64,000 nucleotides of DNA from JANYCO01 sp035535995 (GCA_035535995.1 DATLOZ010000008.1:62001-126000); one strand, 5' to 3'; positions 54,780-63,447 are shown, counted from the first letter of the stretch. Notes: a model not told the origin generated them from the sequence alone. Translations and numbers: made by a program.

Positions 54780-55535
54780 TTACAATACACCATTTTGCCA
54801 GTTACGCCAATCATTATTGGGCTCAAGAGTGGGTTTCCAAAGTGACACATCTTTACTCACTAAAATATCGGCGATCAATTGAAAGGTTTCATACTCACTT
54901 GGCCTCGTACCTGGTTCTGGAGTTGGATAATCTGAGCTTACATAATAATACCTGTAATGCCACTTATCGATTGCCATAAGTTTAGGTAGACCATCGGGAA
55001 GGCATGTATATAACTCCTTGTCTGTAGCTCTGAAAGGCTCTGGATATTCTTCATTGAGATATCTTGTAAGCGCTGCAAAATCAATTAAACCTTCCGGATT
55101 TTCATAATCGTTTATCGGTATTCCTTTTGCTTCATATTTATTTACATCATGTTCTATCGGCAGTACTTGATTTCTTATTTTAATTGTTTTTGCATCCGGT
55201 GATACAAGCTCAAAACCTGTTTGGATTGCCTCCAGATCTTCTATGAGCACAATACCATACGGATATTTTGCATTACAAGTATATTGATTGTATAGACCTG
55301 CTTTATCAAGATTGGTTAAACAATTGCCAAAATAAATAAGCTCTTCTACAATACATCCTGCCTGAGTGCTATAGCTTACTATTTCAAAAACGATAGCCCA
55401 TCTTGTTTCATCTGCAAACAGATTAATTCTATTACTAGAAAGATAGTTGTCATTTTCCAACATAGGGAAAAACTTGTACGGGTCTGGATTTCCTGCACTT
55501 TCTAATTGTTTTAGAATGTCTGATTGTTTATACAT
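54780..55535 (-). CDS. DUF7003-like protein of unknown function
   Basis: 251 residues, no signal peptide or membrane span, so cytoplasmic. MYKQSDILKQLESAGNP, RINLFADETRWAIVFEIVSYS, EELIYFGNCLTNLD and a Trp-rich end (WKPTLEPNNDWRNWQNG). The pattern of an ADExRWAIVFE strand followed by a YFGNCL strand reminds me of DUF7003-type proteins, an assignment I hold loosely; these are sometimes found near polymorphic-toxin or defence genes. It is divergent from the SIR2 gene with 187 bases between the starts. Confidence 0.65.
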   Translation of the reverse strand: MYKQSDILKQLESAGNPDPYKFFPMLENDNYLSSNRINLFADETRWAIVFEIVSYSTQAGCIVEELIYFGNCLTNLDKAGLYNQYTCNAKYPYGIVLIEDLEAIQTGFELVSPDAKTIKIRNQVLPIEHDVNKYEAKGIPINDYENPEGLIDFAALTRYLNEEYPEPFRATDKELYTCLPDGLPKLMAIDKWHYRYYYVSSDYPTPEPGTRPSEYETFQLIADILVSKDVSLWKPTLEPNNDWRNWQNGVL

Positions 55536-55722
55536 AATATTGGGTAATAGCTGATGAAGTTTGTTGTTTGGGGTTATTATATGAACTATTATTTACATTC
55601 CTTTTATTGGTGTATCCATAAACAAGAAGAATGTTGACAAAGAAAAAAAAAGCCATTATTTATTGTCGACATTTTTCAATAAAATTGAGTTATAAGTATT
55701 TTGTAGCTAAAAGTAATAAAAT

Positions 55723-57627
55723 ATGGACAAGGAAGCATTATTTAGTTTAATAAGACAAGAAGATGTGGTTGTCTGGATAGGTAGTGGATTTTCATATTAT
55801 GCTGGTTATCCTATAGGGGGAACTCTTTCAAAAATATTAATGGATAATTTATCGGAGAAAGAACGAGAACAAATAAATCCCACACAAACACTTCCAGGTT
55901 TATCGGAAGAATTTTACAGACTAAAAAGTAGAAATACCTTAATCCGAATCCTTAATAAAATATACCACGATCATATTCCTTCATCAACAGTATCTCACGA
56001 CCTTTTATCAAAAATTCCTCATTTTAAAACAATTATTACAACTAACTATGATAAATTGATCGAGAATGCATATGCTAATAAAGGACAGGTAATCCTATCT
56101 ATAAACCATATTCCATACATTGATAAAAATAAAGTACAAATATTTAAAGTACATGGAGACTTATCAAACCCTGATAGCATTGTTATAACACAATCAGATT
56201 ATAATAATTTTTTTAAAAATGATAATGAAAATAATGTCTATTGGAATGTCATCAAAGAACGCTTATCTACAAATAGCGTTTTATTTATTGGATATAGTTT
56301 AGAAGATCCAAATGCATCAATAATATTCGATAAAATATATGATGCATTTGCGGGTACATTAGGCAACAACAGGAAAGAATGTTTTTTGGTGGCTCCTAAT
56401 TTACCTAATCACAAAATAAATGACTTAATTAAAAAAGGCATTCATTATATAAATTCAACAGGAGAAGAATTAATAAATGACCTTTTCTCCAATTTAAAAG
56501 AGACTATTATTGAAGATTTTGAAAATAATAAAATTTCTCCTGATACTTTCAGAGAGTTTATTTCAAATTTTCAATTAGCATCGGAAATAAGAACTGATAA
56601 TGAAGGTTATCAATTAAGATCTTTGCGTGGATTAAATGAGAAAGTTGAGGGAAATATAACTCTTACCTTAAAGAATGATAAAGAATTATTAGATGAGTTT
56701 AAAAAATTTGTTGGCGGTGAAAAATTTGGAAACTTTACTGTATTAAAAGATGATATAGTAAATATTGGTTTTAAATATGGAGAGTTGAAGTTGCCTTATT
56801 CAGACGGAATTGAAAAAATTGAATTTCAATCATTGCCTAAAGTAACCAGTAACATTGACATTCGATTTGAAAATGGTTTTGAGCTAGGTGATATTTCTAT
56901 TAAACTATTCTTTTCTTCTACACTGCTTGAAATAGAAGCCAATATCAAAACAAATTGCTTAAAATATAGAATCGCTTTACCAAAGTCTTTTGTAGATGAA
57001 GCAGTGGTAGACTTCAGTTTTGAATATGAACCAACATCTATTTGTAAAAAAGTAAAAGATGGCATAGAGTTTTATACGCTACTGAGCAAACTTACTAATG
57101 GTGACAAATTTAAAATTTATTCAGAGGGAAAAGAAGTATTTTCAAAAGAGCTTCCTTACATGGAACCAATATTTGATAGAGCAACTCTCTATCTAGATTA
57201 TTACAATAATTTAAAATTTATCGAACAGTATTTTAATATACGTTTTTCAGATATAGGTATTAATTCAATAACTAATGATTCATATGATCTAGTTACTAAA
57301 ATTATATATATAATTAATGGAAAAGACATAGAGTTTAAATGGAATGGTGAAGTTAAAATTGAGCTAAGTGAAAATTCAGAAGAGATGTTTGAGCGATTAA
57401 AAAAAGCAAATCAAGACATGGCTCCTGTTACAATTAAATATAATGAAGAAGAAGAAATAGAGTTACATGGGCAAAAAATAAACATAGGTTATAAAACAGT
57501 GGATTATTTGCAAACCTATATTTCCAATCTGGATTCAATTTTAAATGGGGAAACAAATATTGCCCTAATTAGAAGTAAAAACAAACGAGGAATTGTTAGA
57601 TATTCAAAAACAAAAAGTGTACTGTGA
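55723..57627 (+). CDS. SIR2-domain protein with novel C-terminal region, candidate defence NADase
   Basis: 634 residues. Residues ~10-265 are a SIR2-like NAD+ domain: GSGFS (20-24), TTNYD (106-110, catalytic-type Asn108), VHGDL with His144, and FIGYSLEDPN (188-197). The protein keeps the NAD-hydrolase-type residues but lacks the Zn ribbon of deacetylase sirtuins. Residues ~270-634 are beta-rich and match no domain I recognise (motif-like repeats EKVEGNITLTL, KIEFQSLPKVTSNIDIRF). SIR2 proteins with unrelated C-termini (DSR, ThsA, SIR2-HerA) act in antiphage abortive infection by depleting NAD+. The gene is AT-rich compared with cinA, and no core gene accompanies it. A defence role is inference. 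Confidence 0.8.
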   Translation: MDKEALFSLIRQEDVVVWIGSGFSYYAGYPIGGTLSKILMDNLSEKEREQINPTQTLPGLSEEFYRLKSRNTLIRILNKIYHDHIPSSTVSHDLLSKIPHFKTIITTNYDKLIENAYANKGQVILSINHIPYIDKNKVQIFKVHGDLSNPDSIVITQSDYNNFFKNDNENNVYWNVIKERLSTNSVLFIGYSLEDPNASIIFDKIYDAFAGTLGNNRKECFLVAPNLPNHKINDLIKKGIHYINSTGEELINDLFSNLKETIIEDFENNKISPDTFREFISNFQLASEIRTDNEGYQLRSLRGLNEKVEGNITLTLKNDKELLDEFKKFVGGEKFGNFTVLKDDIVNIGFKYGELKLPYSDGIEKIEFQSLPKVTSNIDIRFENGFELGDISIKLFFSSTLLEIEANIKTNCLKYRIALPKSFVDEAVVDFSFEYEPTSICKKVKDGIEFYTLLSKLTNGDKFKIYSEGKEVFSKELPYMEPIFDRATLYLDYYNNLKFIEQYFNIRFSDIGINSITNDSYDLVTKIIYIINGKDIEFKWNGEVKIELSENSEEMFERLKKANQDMAPVTIKYNEEEEIELHGQKINIGYKTVDYLQTYISNLDSILNGETNIALIRSKNKRGIVRYSKTKSVL

Positions 57628-57936
57628 TAATTAAGATTGCGAATACTGCTATATTTCAAATTCCTCATTAGAATCAGAATTGTGTCAAGGAAAAAAAATC
57701 TTTTGCTAAACCATGAAACCCTTGGCATCTTACGTAAAGTAAAATTGCTAAAGGAGAAAGTTTTATAATATTATATAATCGCCAACTTTTGATTTGATCT
57801 TGAATAAGCAATCCCAATTGTTCTGCTGCTGTGGCGCGGATGCCAGCAAAAGGGAAATTAAGGTTGAGACAAAAACTGTCTTGCTCCAGCAATATATTTT
57901 TTCTAGCTTGGAAATAAATATTCAATATTCATTTTT
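57628..57936. repeat. Gap with degenerate GCTGGCG element
   Basis: A 309-base gap. The stretch CTGCTGCTGTGGCGCGGATGC and CCAGCAAAAGGG (about 57823-57854) matches, in reverse orientation, the outer half of the ~95-bp element at 52068-52180, with an added TTGCTCCAGCAA palindrome (57881-57892). No gene is supported. With copy 2 at 54682 it brackets the SIR2/DUF7003 pair. Confidence 0.45.
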
Positions 57937-59178
57937 ATGAAAAATATATTCGCAGACATCATCACCATTGGAGACGAGATTTTATACGGGCAGATCACTG
58001 ATACCAATAGCCAATGGATCAGCGCGGAGCTCGACAAGATTGGAATTCGCACCAAACGCAAATCCAGTGTGAGCGATAAGGAAGCAGAGATCCTGGAGAT
58101 CCTGGCTGAAGCAGAAAAAAGATCCGACCTCATCCTTATCACCGGCGGGCTTGGACCTACCAATGATGACATCACTAAAAAAACATTGGCAAAATATTTT
58201 AACTGCCCGCTGGAATTACATGCGGAAGCTTTGGCGCATGTAAAAAATATGTTTGAGCGCAGAGGCCGCGAACTTACTGAGACCAATCGCGCACAGGCTT
58301 TTCTTCCTTCTGTTTGCACCTATATTCCAAATCCTTCCGGCACTGCGCCTGGAATGTGGTTTGAGAAGAATGGAAAAATCTTTATGTCTATGCCCGGCGT
58401 GCCTTTTGAAATGAAAGACATCATGACGCAAAGCGTGCTCCCGCGACTGAAAGAATATTTTAAAACTCCAGTGATCCTGCATCAGCTGGTGAAAACGATT
58501 GGCATCGGTGAATCCAATCTCTCCGACCTGATCAAAGACTGGGAAGCGCAACTGCCTGCACATATCGGACTTGCTTACCTTCCTTCACTTGGAGAAGTAA
58601 AACTCCGGTTAACAGCCTCCGGAGAAAACACCACTCAACTCCGCGCTGATATTGACGCACAGCTCGACAAGCTTCGTCCTTTGATCTCCGAATATATTTT
58701 CGGCTATACCGATGAGCCGATGGAAAAAATACTGGGTGATCAACTTCGTGATAAAAAATTAACCGTGGCTACTGCGGAGAGCTGTACGGGCGGATATTTG
58801 AGTCACTTGTTTACTTCTATTCCCGGAAGCTCCGATTATTTTGTGGGTGGAATCATTGCTTATCATAATGAGATCAAGATCTCCGAGCTTGGTCTTACCA
58901 AAGAAGCCATCCAAACCTACGGAGCCGTGAGCGAAAATACTGTACTGGAAATGGCAAAAGCCGTACGGACCGCGATGAACAGCAGCATTGGCGTGGCCGC
59001 CAGCGGTGTGGCCGGCCCGGGAGGCGGCACAGATGAAAAACCTGTAGGTACCGTATGGATCGCTTACAGTGATGCAGAAAAAACAATTGCCCGAAAACTT
59101 ATCCTTAGCAACCGACGGGATGTAAATATCCGCCTGGCTTCGTATTCTTTGCTAAACATGATCCGGCAGCAGCTTTGA
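57937..59178 (+). CDS. cinA: CinA-family protein (MoCF-like + PncC amidase)
   Basis: 413 residues. N-terminal MoCF-like domain (about 1-165: DIITIGDEILYGQITDTNS, in pieces; LILITGGLGPTNDDITK; SMPGVPFEM) and C-terminal PncC nicotinamide-nucleotide amidase domain (about 255-413: VATAESCTGGYLSHLF with the nucleophilic Ser, IGVAASGVAGPGGGT, GTVWIAYSD). Full-length CinA proteins join an ADP-ribose pyrophosphatase-type and an NMN deamidase activity, recycling pyridine nucleotides. Its placement next to a SIR2-NADase candidate is notable, but cinA is a core gene here. Confidence 0.95.
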   Translation: MKNIFADIITIGDEILYGQITDTNSQWISAELDKIGIRTKRKSSVSDKEAEILEILAEAEKRSDLILITGGLGPTNDDITKKTLAKYFNCPLELHAEALAHVKNMFERRGRELTETNRAQAFLPSVCTYIPNPSGTAPGMWFEKNGKIFMSMPGVPFEMKDIMTQSVLPRLKEYFKTPVILHQLVKTIGIGESNLSDLIKDWEAQLPAHIGLAYLPSLGEVKLRLTASGENTTQLRADIDAQLDKLRPLISEYIFGYTDEPMEKILGDQLRDKKLTVATAESCTGGYLSHLFTSIPGSSDYFVGGIIAYHNEIKISELGLTKEAIQTYGAVSENTVLEMAKAVRTAMNSSIGVAASGVAGPGGGTDEKPVGTVWIAYSDAEKTIARKLILSNRRDVNIRLASYSLLNMIRQQL

Positions 59179-59300
59179 GGGATGCGATCCGGTTTTTTGT
59201 AGGGAATAAAAAATTGACCCACAATCTTTTGAAACCGGATATGGAAGCACAGAAAATGGATTTTCTGAAAAATCAGGTTATCAATTTGTCAAATTTATAC

Positions 59301-59308
59301 TACCTTTG
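59301..59308 (+). promoter_or_regulatory. -7 promoter element upstream of the E2 gene
   Basis: TACCTTTG matches TAnnTTTG; no good -33 at the expected distance. About 40 bases before the ATG at 59348. Confidence 0.4.
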
Positions 59309-59347
59309 AGAGAGGAATAAACCTCCTAACATCTTTTTTCTTTTGTA

Positions 59348-60688
59348 ATGGCATTAGTAGAAATGGTTATGCCCAAGATGGGCGAGAGTATCATGGAAGG
59401 AACCATCCTGAACTGGTTGAAAAATACGGGCGACCGTATTGAACGGGATGAATCTGTACTTGAAGTGGCAACCGACAAGGTAGACACCGATGTTCCGGCC
59501 ACGCATTCCGGCATACTCAAGCAAATATTGGTAGAAAAGGGACAAGTAGTGCCTGTAGGCGCTCCTATTGCTATCATTGATACGGGAGGAGAAGAAAAAA
59601 CAGCTATCCCTGTAAAGCCCGTAGAAACTAAAACCGAAACAAAAGAAGAACCTAAAAAAGAACCAATCGTCCTTAAACAGGAATCGCCTGTTCATGCTGT
59701 TGAAAAAAGCCAGACCGGAAGATTCTATTCTCCACTTGTACTGAATATTGCACGCCAGGAAAATATTTCCATGCAGGAGCTGGAAACCATACCAGGGACA
59801 GGCAAGGACGGCAGGGTGACCAAACACGATATTTTCCTTTTCTTAGAAAATAAGAAAAATGCTCCTAAAACTGTTGAACCCAAAACAACAACTCAGGAAA
59901 CCAAGCCGGAGCAAACTGAAACCAAATCAGAAACAAAGACCGAATCGCTCAAGCCTGCTACTTCACTGAGCGGCAATGTTGAGATCATCGAAATGGACCG
60001 CATGCGCAAGATGATTGCTGAGCGCATGGTGGATTCCAAACGAATTTCTCCACATGTAACTTCTTTCGTAGAAGCCGACGTAACTAATATTGTTTACTGG
60101 CGCAACAGGATGAAGCAAGATTTCATGGAGAAAGAAGGTGCAGCCCTTACACTCACACCAATCTTCATCGAAGCCGTGGTGCGGGCGATCAAAGATTATC
60201 CAATGATCAATATTTCGGTAGAAGGCGATAAGATCTTGGTTAAAAAAGATATTAATATCGGCGTAGCAGTAGCCTTGCAAAACGGCAACCTGATCGTGCC
60301 GGTGGTAAAAAACGCCGACCAGCTTAACCTGATCGGTCTTACCAAGCAAGTAAACGACCTCGCACGTCGGGCCAGAGCCAATAAGCTGACACCTGACGAC
60401 TTAAGCGGCGGCACTTATACCGTTTCCAACGTAGGCTCTTTCGGAAATGTAATGGGAACTCCAATCATAATGCAACCTCAATGCGCCATCCTGGCCCTGG
60501 GAGCTGTGATTAAAAAACCAGCAGTGATAGAAACCCCTCACGGCGATACAATTGGCATCAGACATATGATGTTCCTCTCCCATTCCTACGATCACCGGGT
60601 GATCGATGGCTCCCTGGGAGGCATGTTTGTACGCCGGGTAGCCGACTACCTGGAAGCCTTTGATTTGAATAGAAAGGTATTTTTATAA
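59348..60688 (+). CDS. Dihydrolipoamide acyltransferase (E2 of 2-oxoacid dehydrogenase)
   Basis: 446 residues. Lipoyl domain with Lys44 in VATDKVDTD, Glu/Lys/Thr-rich linkers, peripheral-subunit-binding domain (about 125-167: YSPLVLNIARQENISMQEL, in pieces; GTGKDGRVTKHDI) and the catalytic acyltransferase core ending SHSYDHRVIDGSLGG (His416, Asp420). E2 carries acyl groups between E1 and E3 in pyruvate, 2-oxoglutarate or branched-chain oxoacid dehydrogenases; motifs fit a branched-chain or pyruvate type, not decided. No E1 or E3 gene is adjacent. Confidence 0.93.
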   Translation: MALVEMVMPKMGESIMEGTILNWLKNTGDRIERDESVLEVATDKVDTDVPATHSGILKQILVEKGQVVPVGAPIAIIDTGGEEKTAIPVKPVETKTETKEEPKKEPIVLKQESPVHAVEKSQTGRFYSPLVLNIARQENISMQELETIPGTGKDGRVTKHDIFLFLENKKNAPKTVEPKTTTQETKPEQTETKSETKTESLKPATSLSGNVEIIEMDRMRKMIAERMVDSKRISPHVTSFVEADVTNIVYWRNRMKQDFMEKEGAALTLTPIFIEAVVRAIKDYPMINISVEGDKILVKKDINIGVAVALQNGNLIVPVVKNADQLNLIGLTKQVNDLARRARANKLTPDDLSGGTYTVSNVGSFGNVMGTPIIMQPQCAILALGAVIKKPAVIETPHGDTIGIRHMMFLSHSYDHRVIDGSLGGMFVRRVADYLEAFDLNRKVFL

Positions 60689-60689
60689 G

Positions 60690-60741
60690 ATAATAACGAA
60701 AAGGTACCGGATTTGTCCAAACGGTACCCTTTCGTTATTAT
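60690..60741 (+). terminator. Hairpin after the E2 gene
   Basis: 60690-60709 and 60722-60741 are inverted copies at 19 of 20 positions with a 12-base loop, immediately past the stop codon. No T run follows, so it may be a stability hairpin rather than an intrinsic terminator. Confidence 0.7.
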
Positions 60742-60954
60742 ATGATAATGAAATATTAAAACTCCGATTATTGCTTTTTTTTCTTAAAAACGTTATTTTT
60801 ACTATACGGCAAAATCATATTTAAAAAAAATCATATTTTGCAATTGAAATGATATTTACCAGAATGTCTGGGAATTTATAAAAGCATCGCTGTGTATTGT
60901 CCATTTTTTTAAGTTCAATATTTTTTACACAGACATCTGCAACTTATATGGCTT

Positions 60955-61025
60955 CCTGCCTGAGTAATCAGGCAGGGGGTTGTAGGTGTAGGACAAAAAC
61001 TAACCATTAATACGGTTAGCCCCCC
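60955..61025. ncRNA. Candidate structured RNA element
   Basis: Within a 485-base gap (60689-61173) holding no gene. CCTGCCTGA/TCAGGCAGG (60955-60963, 60968-60976) forms a tight 9-bp stem with a 4-base loop; CTAACC/GGTTAG (61000-61005, 61014-61019) a second; and five G (60975-60979) can pair with six C (61020-61025) to enclose it. GC-rich stretches in an AT-rich gap suggest selection on structure. No named RNA family recognised. Confidence 0.35.
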
Positions 61026-61059
61026 AAAAGGTTATCATTTTTAGAATAAATTATTGTAC

Positions 61060-61079
61060 AATTCACAATATTGTGAATT
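61060..61079. promoter_or_regulatory. Perfect 20-bp palindrome
   Basis: AATTCACAATATTGTGAATT, an exact inverted repeat without loop, typical of a dimeric repressor site. It is 26 bases before the heptamer array that precedes the kinase 3' end; no promoter reads out of this gap, so its role is unclear. Confidence 0.4.
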
Positions 61080-61105
61080 ATTTAATAAAAAAGCGTTGAG
61101 AAGGG

Positions 61106-61174
61106 GGATATCAGATGCCCGATACCTGATAAAAAAACAGGCTATTATTAACCAGTATCTGGGGTCTCGTATCT
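61106..61174. repeat. Heptamer array, GGATRCC type, at kinase 3' end
   Basis: Four units GGATATC, AGATGCC, CGATACC, TGATAAA (61106-61133), then inverted units AGTATCT, GGGGTCT, CGTATCT (61154-61174) ending at the kinase stop codon (61174-61176). Confidence 0.8.
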
Positions 61175-62427
61175 TAAAAAAGTACCTCCATCGTATGGAT
61201 CTCTCCCTTGTTTTTATAAATGATCCGGTGGCCTAAAAGGGTGCAGATCTTTTTAACAATAGATAATCCTAAGCCTACTGATTGTTCTGAATCCGAATCT
61301 TTTTTAAAGCGCTCAAACATATTTTCCGCTTCGTCGGTAAGCGGCTTTCCGGAATTTTCTACTAAAAAATGATAGCGGTCGAGTTCAATGCGAAGCATGC
61401 CATTGGGAAGATTGTGTTTAATAGCATTAGAAATAAGATTATTGACTAAAATTTCAATCAGAATTGGATTGGTTTTGATCTTACACTCTTCTTCGATCTT
61501 TGTGGTCAGTTGAATTCCTCTTTCTTCTAATTGATACAAAAAGTTCTTGATCGTGTTATTCACCACCCGGTCTACTTTTACATTTTCAGTTTCAGAATAC
61601 TGCCTGTTGTCGATCTGCGCGATCAGGATCAATCCTTTATTGAGTAAGGTGAGTCGCTTTACCGCGTCGAATACGGATTCTATGATCTCCATGTCTTCCT
61701 CTCTCAGGTTTTTGGATTGGATCAGCAATTCCAGTTTGTTTCGAATAATGGCCAGAGGTGTTTGCAATTCATGCGAAGAGTTTTCATTAAATTCTTTTTG
61801 ATTGAGAAAATCCCGATAGATCTTACTGGTCATTTTTTCAATACTTCTACTCAGCTCCTGGAATTCCATGATGTCGGATGTATCGTGCGCAATCACTTTT
61901 GTCTTTTCAAAATCATATGCCTTGATCTTTTCAAGAAGATCGTAAAAAGGCTCCCATACGTTTCTATTCACATAGTTGTTCATCAACAAAACTCCCAGCA
62001 AGAAGAGAATAAACAAACCGATCTCTGCAGGAAGAATACCATTCAGCAACGTTTCCGCTTCTGCCATTGACTGGCGAATACGGATCTCGTAGAAATTATT
62101 ATCAAATTTATAGATCGCTGTCAGCTGCCTGTAATCGGTAAATTCATTTTGGACAGTATCGTACACCAGCACCGTAGAATAGCGGTCGGGCCGTGTGGTA
62201 GTCTCGCCGGTATGTCGGATGTCAATATTTTCGCTGGGTCTGAGCTCATCGATAAAATTTTCATAGTTGAGGTTTTCAATAAGCTGAAGCTTTTCCTGGT
62301 GAATAGCCTCGTCAATTCCATCTACCAGGATGATCTTGATCACGTAGTAAAACAAAATAGTACCAAGGCCGAAAATGAACAAGGCATAGACCAGGTAATA
62401 GCGCGTGGTTTTGTGGATCAGTTTCAT
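61174..62427 (-). CDS. Class I sensor histidine kinase, orphan
   Basis: 417 residues: two membrane helices (about 9-33 and 129-150) bracketing a ~95-residue periplasmic domain, a HAMP-like linker, the dimerisation/phosphoacceptor helix with His219 in NENSSHELQTPLAI, and a HATPase domain (NNLISNAIKHNL, VENSGKP, GLGLSIVKKI). No response regulator is adjacent; the orphan OmpR-type regulator at 51323-51994 is the nearest candidate partner. Its stop codon is the edge of a heptamer array. Confidence 0.93.
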   Translation of the reverse strand: MKLIHKTTRYYLVYALFIFGLGTILFYYVIKIILVDGIDEAIHQEKLQLIENLNYENFIDELRPSENIDIRHTGETTTRPDRYSTVLVYDTVQNEFTDYRQLTAIYKFDNNFYEIRIRQSMAEAETLLNGILPAEIGLFILFLLGVLLMNNYVNRNVWEPFYDLLEKIKAYDFEKTKVIAHDTSDIMEFQELSRSIEKMTSKIYRDFLNQKEFNENSSHELQTPLAIIRNKLELLIQSKNLREEDMEIIESVFDAVKRLTLLNKGLILIAQIDNRQYSETENVKVDRVVNNTIKNFLYQLEERGIQLTTKIEEECKIKTNPILIEILVNNLISNAIKHNLPNGMLRIELDRYHFLVENSGKPLTDEAENMFERFKKDSDSEQSVGLGLSIVKKICTLLGHRIIYKNKGEIHTMEVLF

Positions 62428-62450
62428 AGTCCGTAAATATAGCTCAATAT

Positions 62451-62551
62451 AGATACAAGATGCCGGATACCAGATGCAGGATGCCAGATAAAATTTTATT
62501 AATTGATAGCAATATAAATATCTGGCATCCGGAATCTGGCATCTGGTATCC
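62451..62551. repeat. Inverted heptamer array, GGATRCC type
   Basis: Six contiguous units AGATACA, AGATGCC, GGATACC, AGATGCA, GGATGCC, AGATAAA (62451-62492), then an inverted set (62517-62551) whose reverse complement reads GGATACC, AGATGCC, AGATTCC, GGATGCC, AGATATT. It lies in the divergent gap between the kinase and SGNH genes. Confidence 0.9.
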
Positions 62552-62617
62552 TAATTATATTGAAGATCGTCATTGTACAATTATTATAAAATATTTTTCT
62601 TTTTAAATAAGAATGAT

Positions 62618-62625
62618 AAATTTGT
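62618..62625 (+). promoter_or_regulatory. -7 promoter element upstream of the SGNH gene
   Basis: TAAATTTG matches TAnnTTTG, 25 bases before the ATG at 62651. The -33 region is T-rich but not a clean TTTG. Confidence 0.4.
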
Positions 62626-62650
62626 TTAGAGCTATAAACCAAAAATCAAC

Positions 62651-63370
62651 ATGAAGGGAAAACACCTTATGATCGCACTGGTAACCATGGTTACTGTGCT
62701 TACTTCTTTCAAACCGGTCAAAAATGATATTGAAGACCGTTCGCATGCCAAACATACTTACCTTTCTGTAGGTGATTATTATGTATTAGGCGAAGGTGTA
62801 GACGAGCATGAGCGCTGGTCAATTCAACTGGAAGCTGCTTTGAGAGGCCATGAATTGCATATCAACTATCCTTATTTCGTAGCCAACAATACCTGGACAG
62901 TAGACCAATTGACCAAACGCCTGGAGGAAGAAGAGTTTGATAAAGAATACGATCTGATAACAGTGCAAATCGGAGTGAACGATGAATTTAAAAAGAAAAG
63001 CATTTCACAATTTACCGCTGATATCAAAGCCCTGATCGCAAAAGTAATCTCGCTTACAGGCGGTAAACACGGACGTATTGTATTTGTTTCTATCCCTGAC
63101 TGGAGCGCTACTCCTTTCGCTAAAAAACATAAGAGCGATGCGCTGGATGCTATTGCCGAAAGCATTAACAAATACAACCAGGTGATCAAAAAAGAAATTA
63201 TCTCTGCGGGAGGACATTTTGTAGACGTAACCGATATCTCCAAAAAAGCTGCCAGTGATCCTACGCTTACTGCTGCTGACGGGCTACACCCATCAGGAGA
63301 AATGTATAAGCAATGGGTACAAAAAATGTATCCTACGATCATCGCGGCATTGCAGACACACCGCAAATAA
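62651..63370 (+). CDS. SGNH-hydrolase-fold protein lacking the catalytic serine
   Basis: 239 residues with a signal-like hydrophobic N-terminus (IALVTMVTVLTSF). The fold's blocks are recognisable: block I reads LSVGDYYVLGEG where active members have GDS, so the nucleophilic Ser is Tyr (codon TAT); block II reads NNTWTVDQL, without the usual Gly; block III VQIGVNDEF keeps Asn; block V DGLHPSG keeps Asp and His. Close homologues as I recall them read LALGDSYTIGEGV. It is thus probably a pseudoenzyme or has another nucleophile. Cellular site: periplasm or surface. Confidence 0.82.
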   Translation: MKGKHLMIALVTMVTVLTSFKPVKNDIEDRSHAKHTYLSVGDYYVLGEGVDEHERWSIQLEAALRGHELHINYPYFVANNTWTVDQLTKRLEEEEFDKEYDLITVQIGVNDEFKKKSISQFTADIKALIAKVISLTGGKHGRIVFVSIPDWSATPFAKKHKSDALDAIAESINKYNQVIKKEIISAGGHFVDVTDISKKAASDPTLTAADGLHPSGEMYKQWVQKMYPTIIAALQTHRK

Positions 63371-63410
63371 GAGCAGGATTTCCAGGATTTGGGGATCAAC
63401 AGAATAATAA

Positions 63411-63447
63411 AAAGAGGATCGTTGTTCATTACAACGATCCTCTTTTT
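63411..63447. terminator. Bidirectional terminator, 15-bp stem
   Basis: AAAGAGGATCGTTGT (63411-63425) and ACAACGATCCTCTTT (63431-63445), perfect, 5-base loop, T-rich after; between the SGNH gene and the convergent partial gene. The remaining gap to 63636 shows no gene. Confidence 0.92.

Noticed and set aside
57674..57925. An 83-residue frame on the minus strand between the SIR2 gene and cinA
   Set aside because: It spans a degenerate GCTGGCG element, has no recognisable domain and its start overlaps the cinA leader; treated as chance.
57937..59178. cinA as part of the SIR2 defence locus, since both touch NAD metabolism
   Set aside because: cinA is a widespread core gene with its own strong family match; a 309-base gap with a repeat separates them, and no joint operon is visible.
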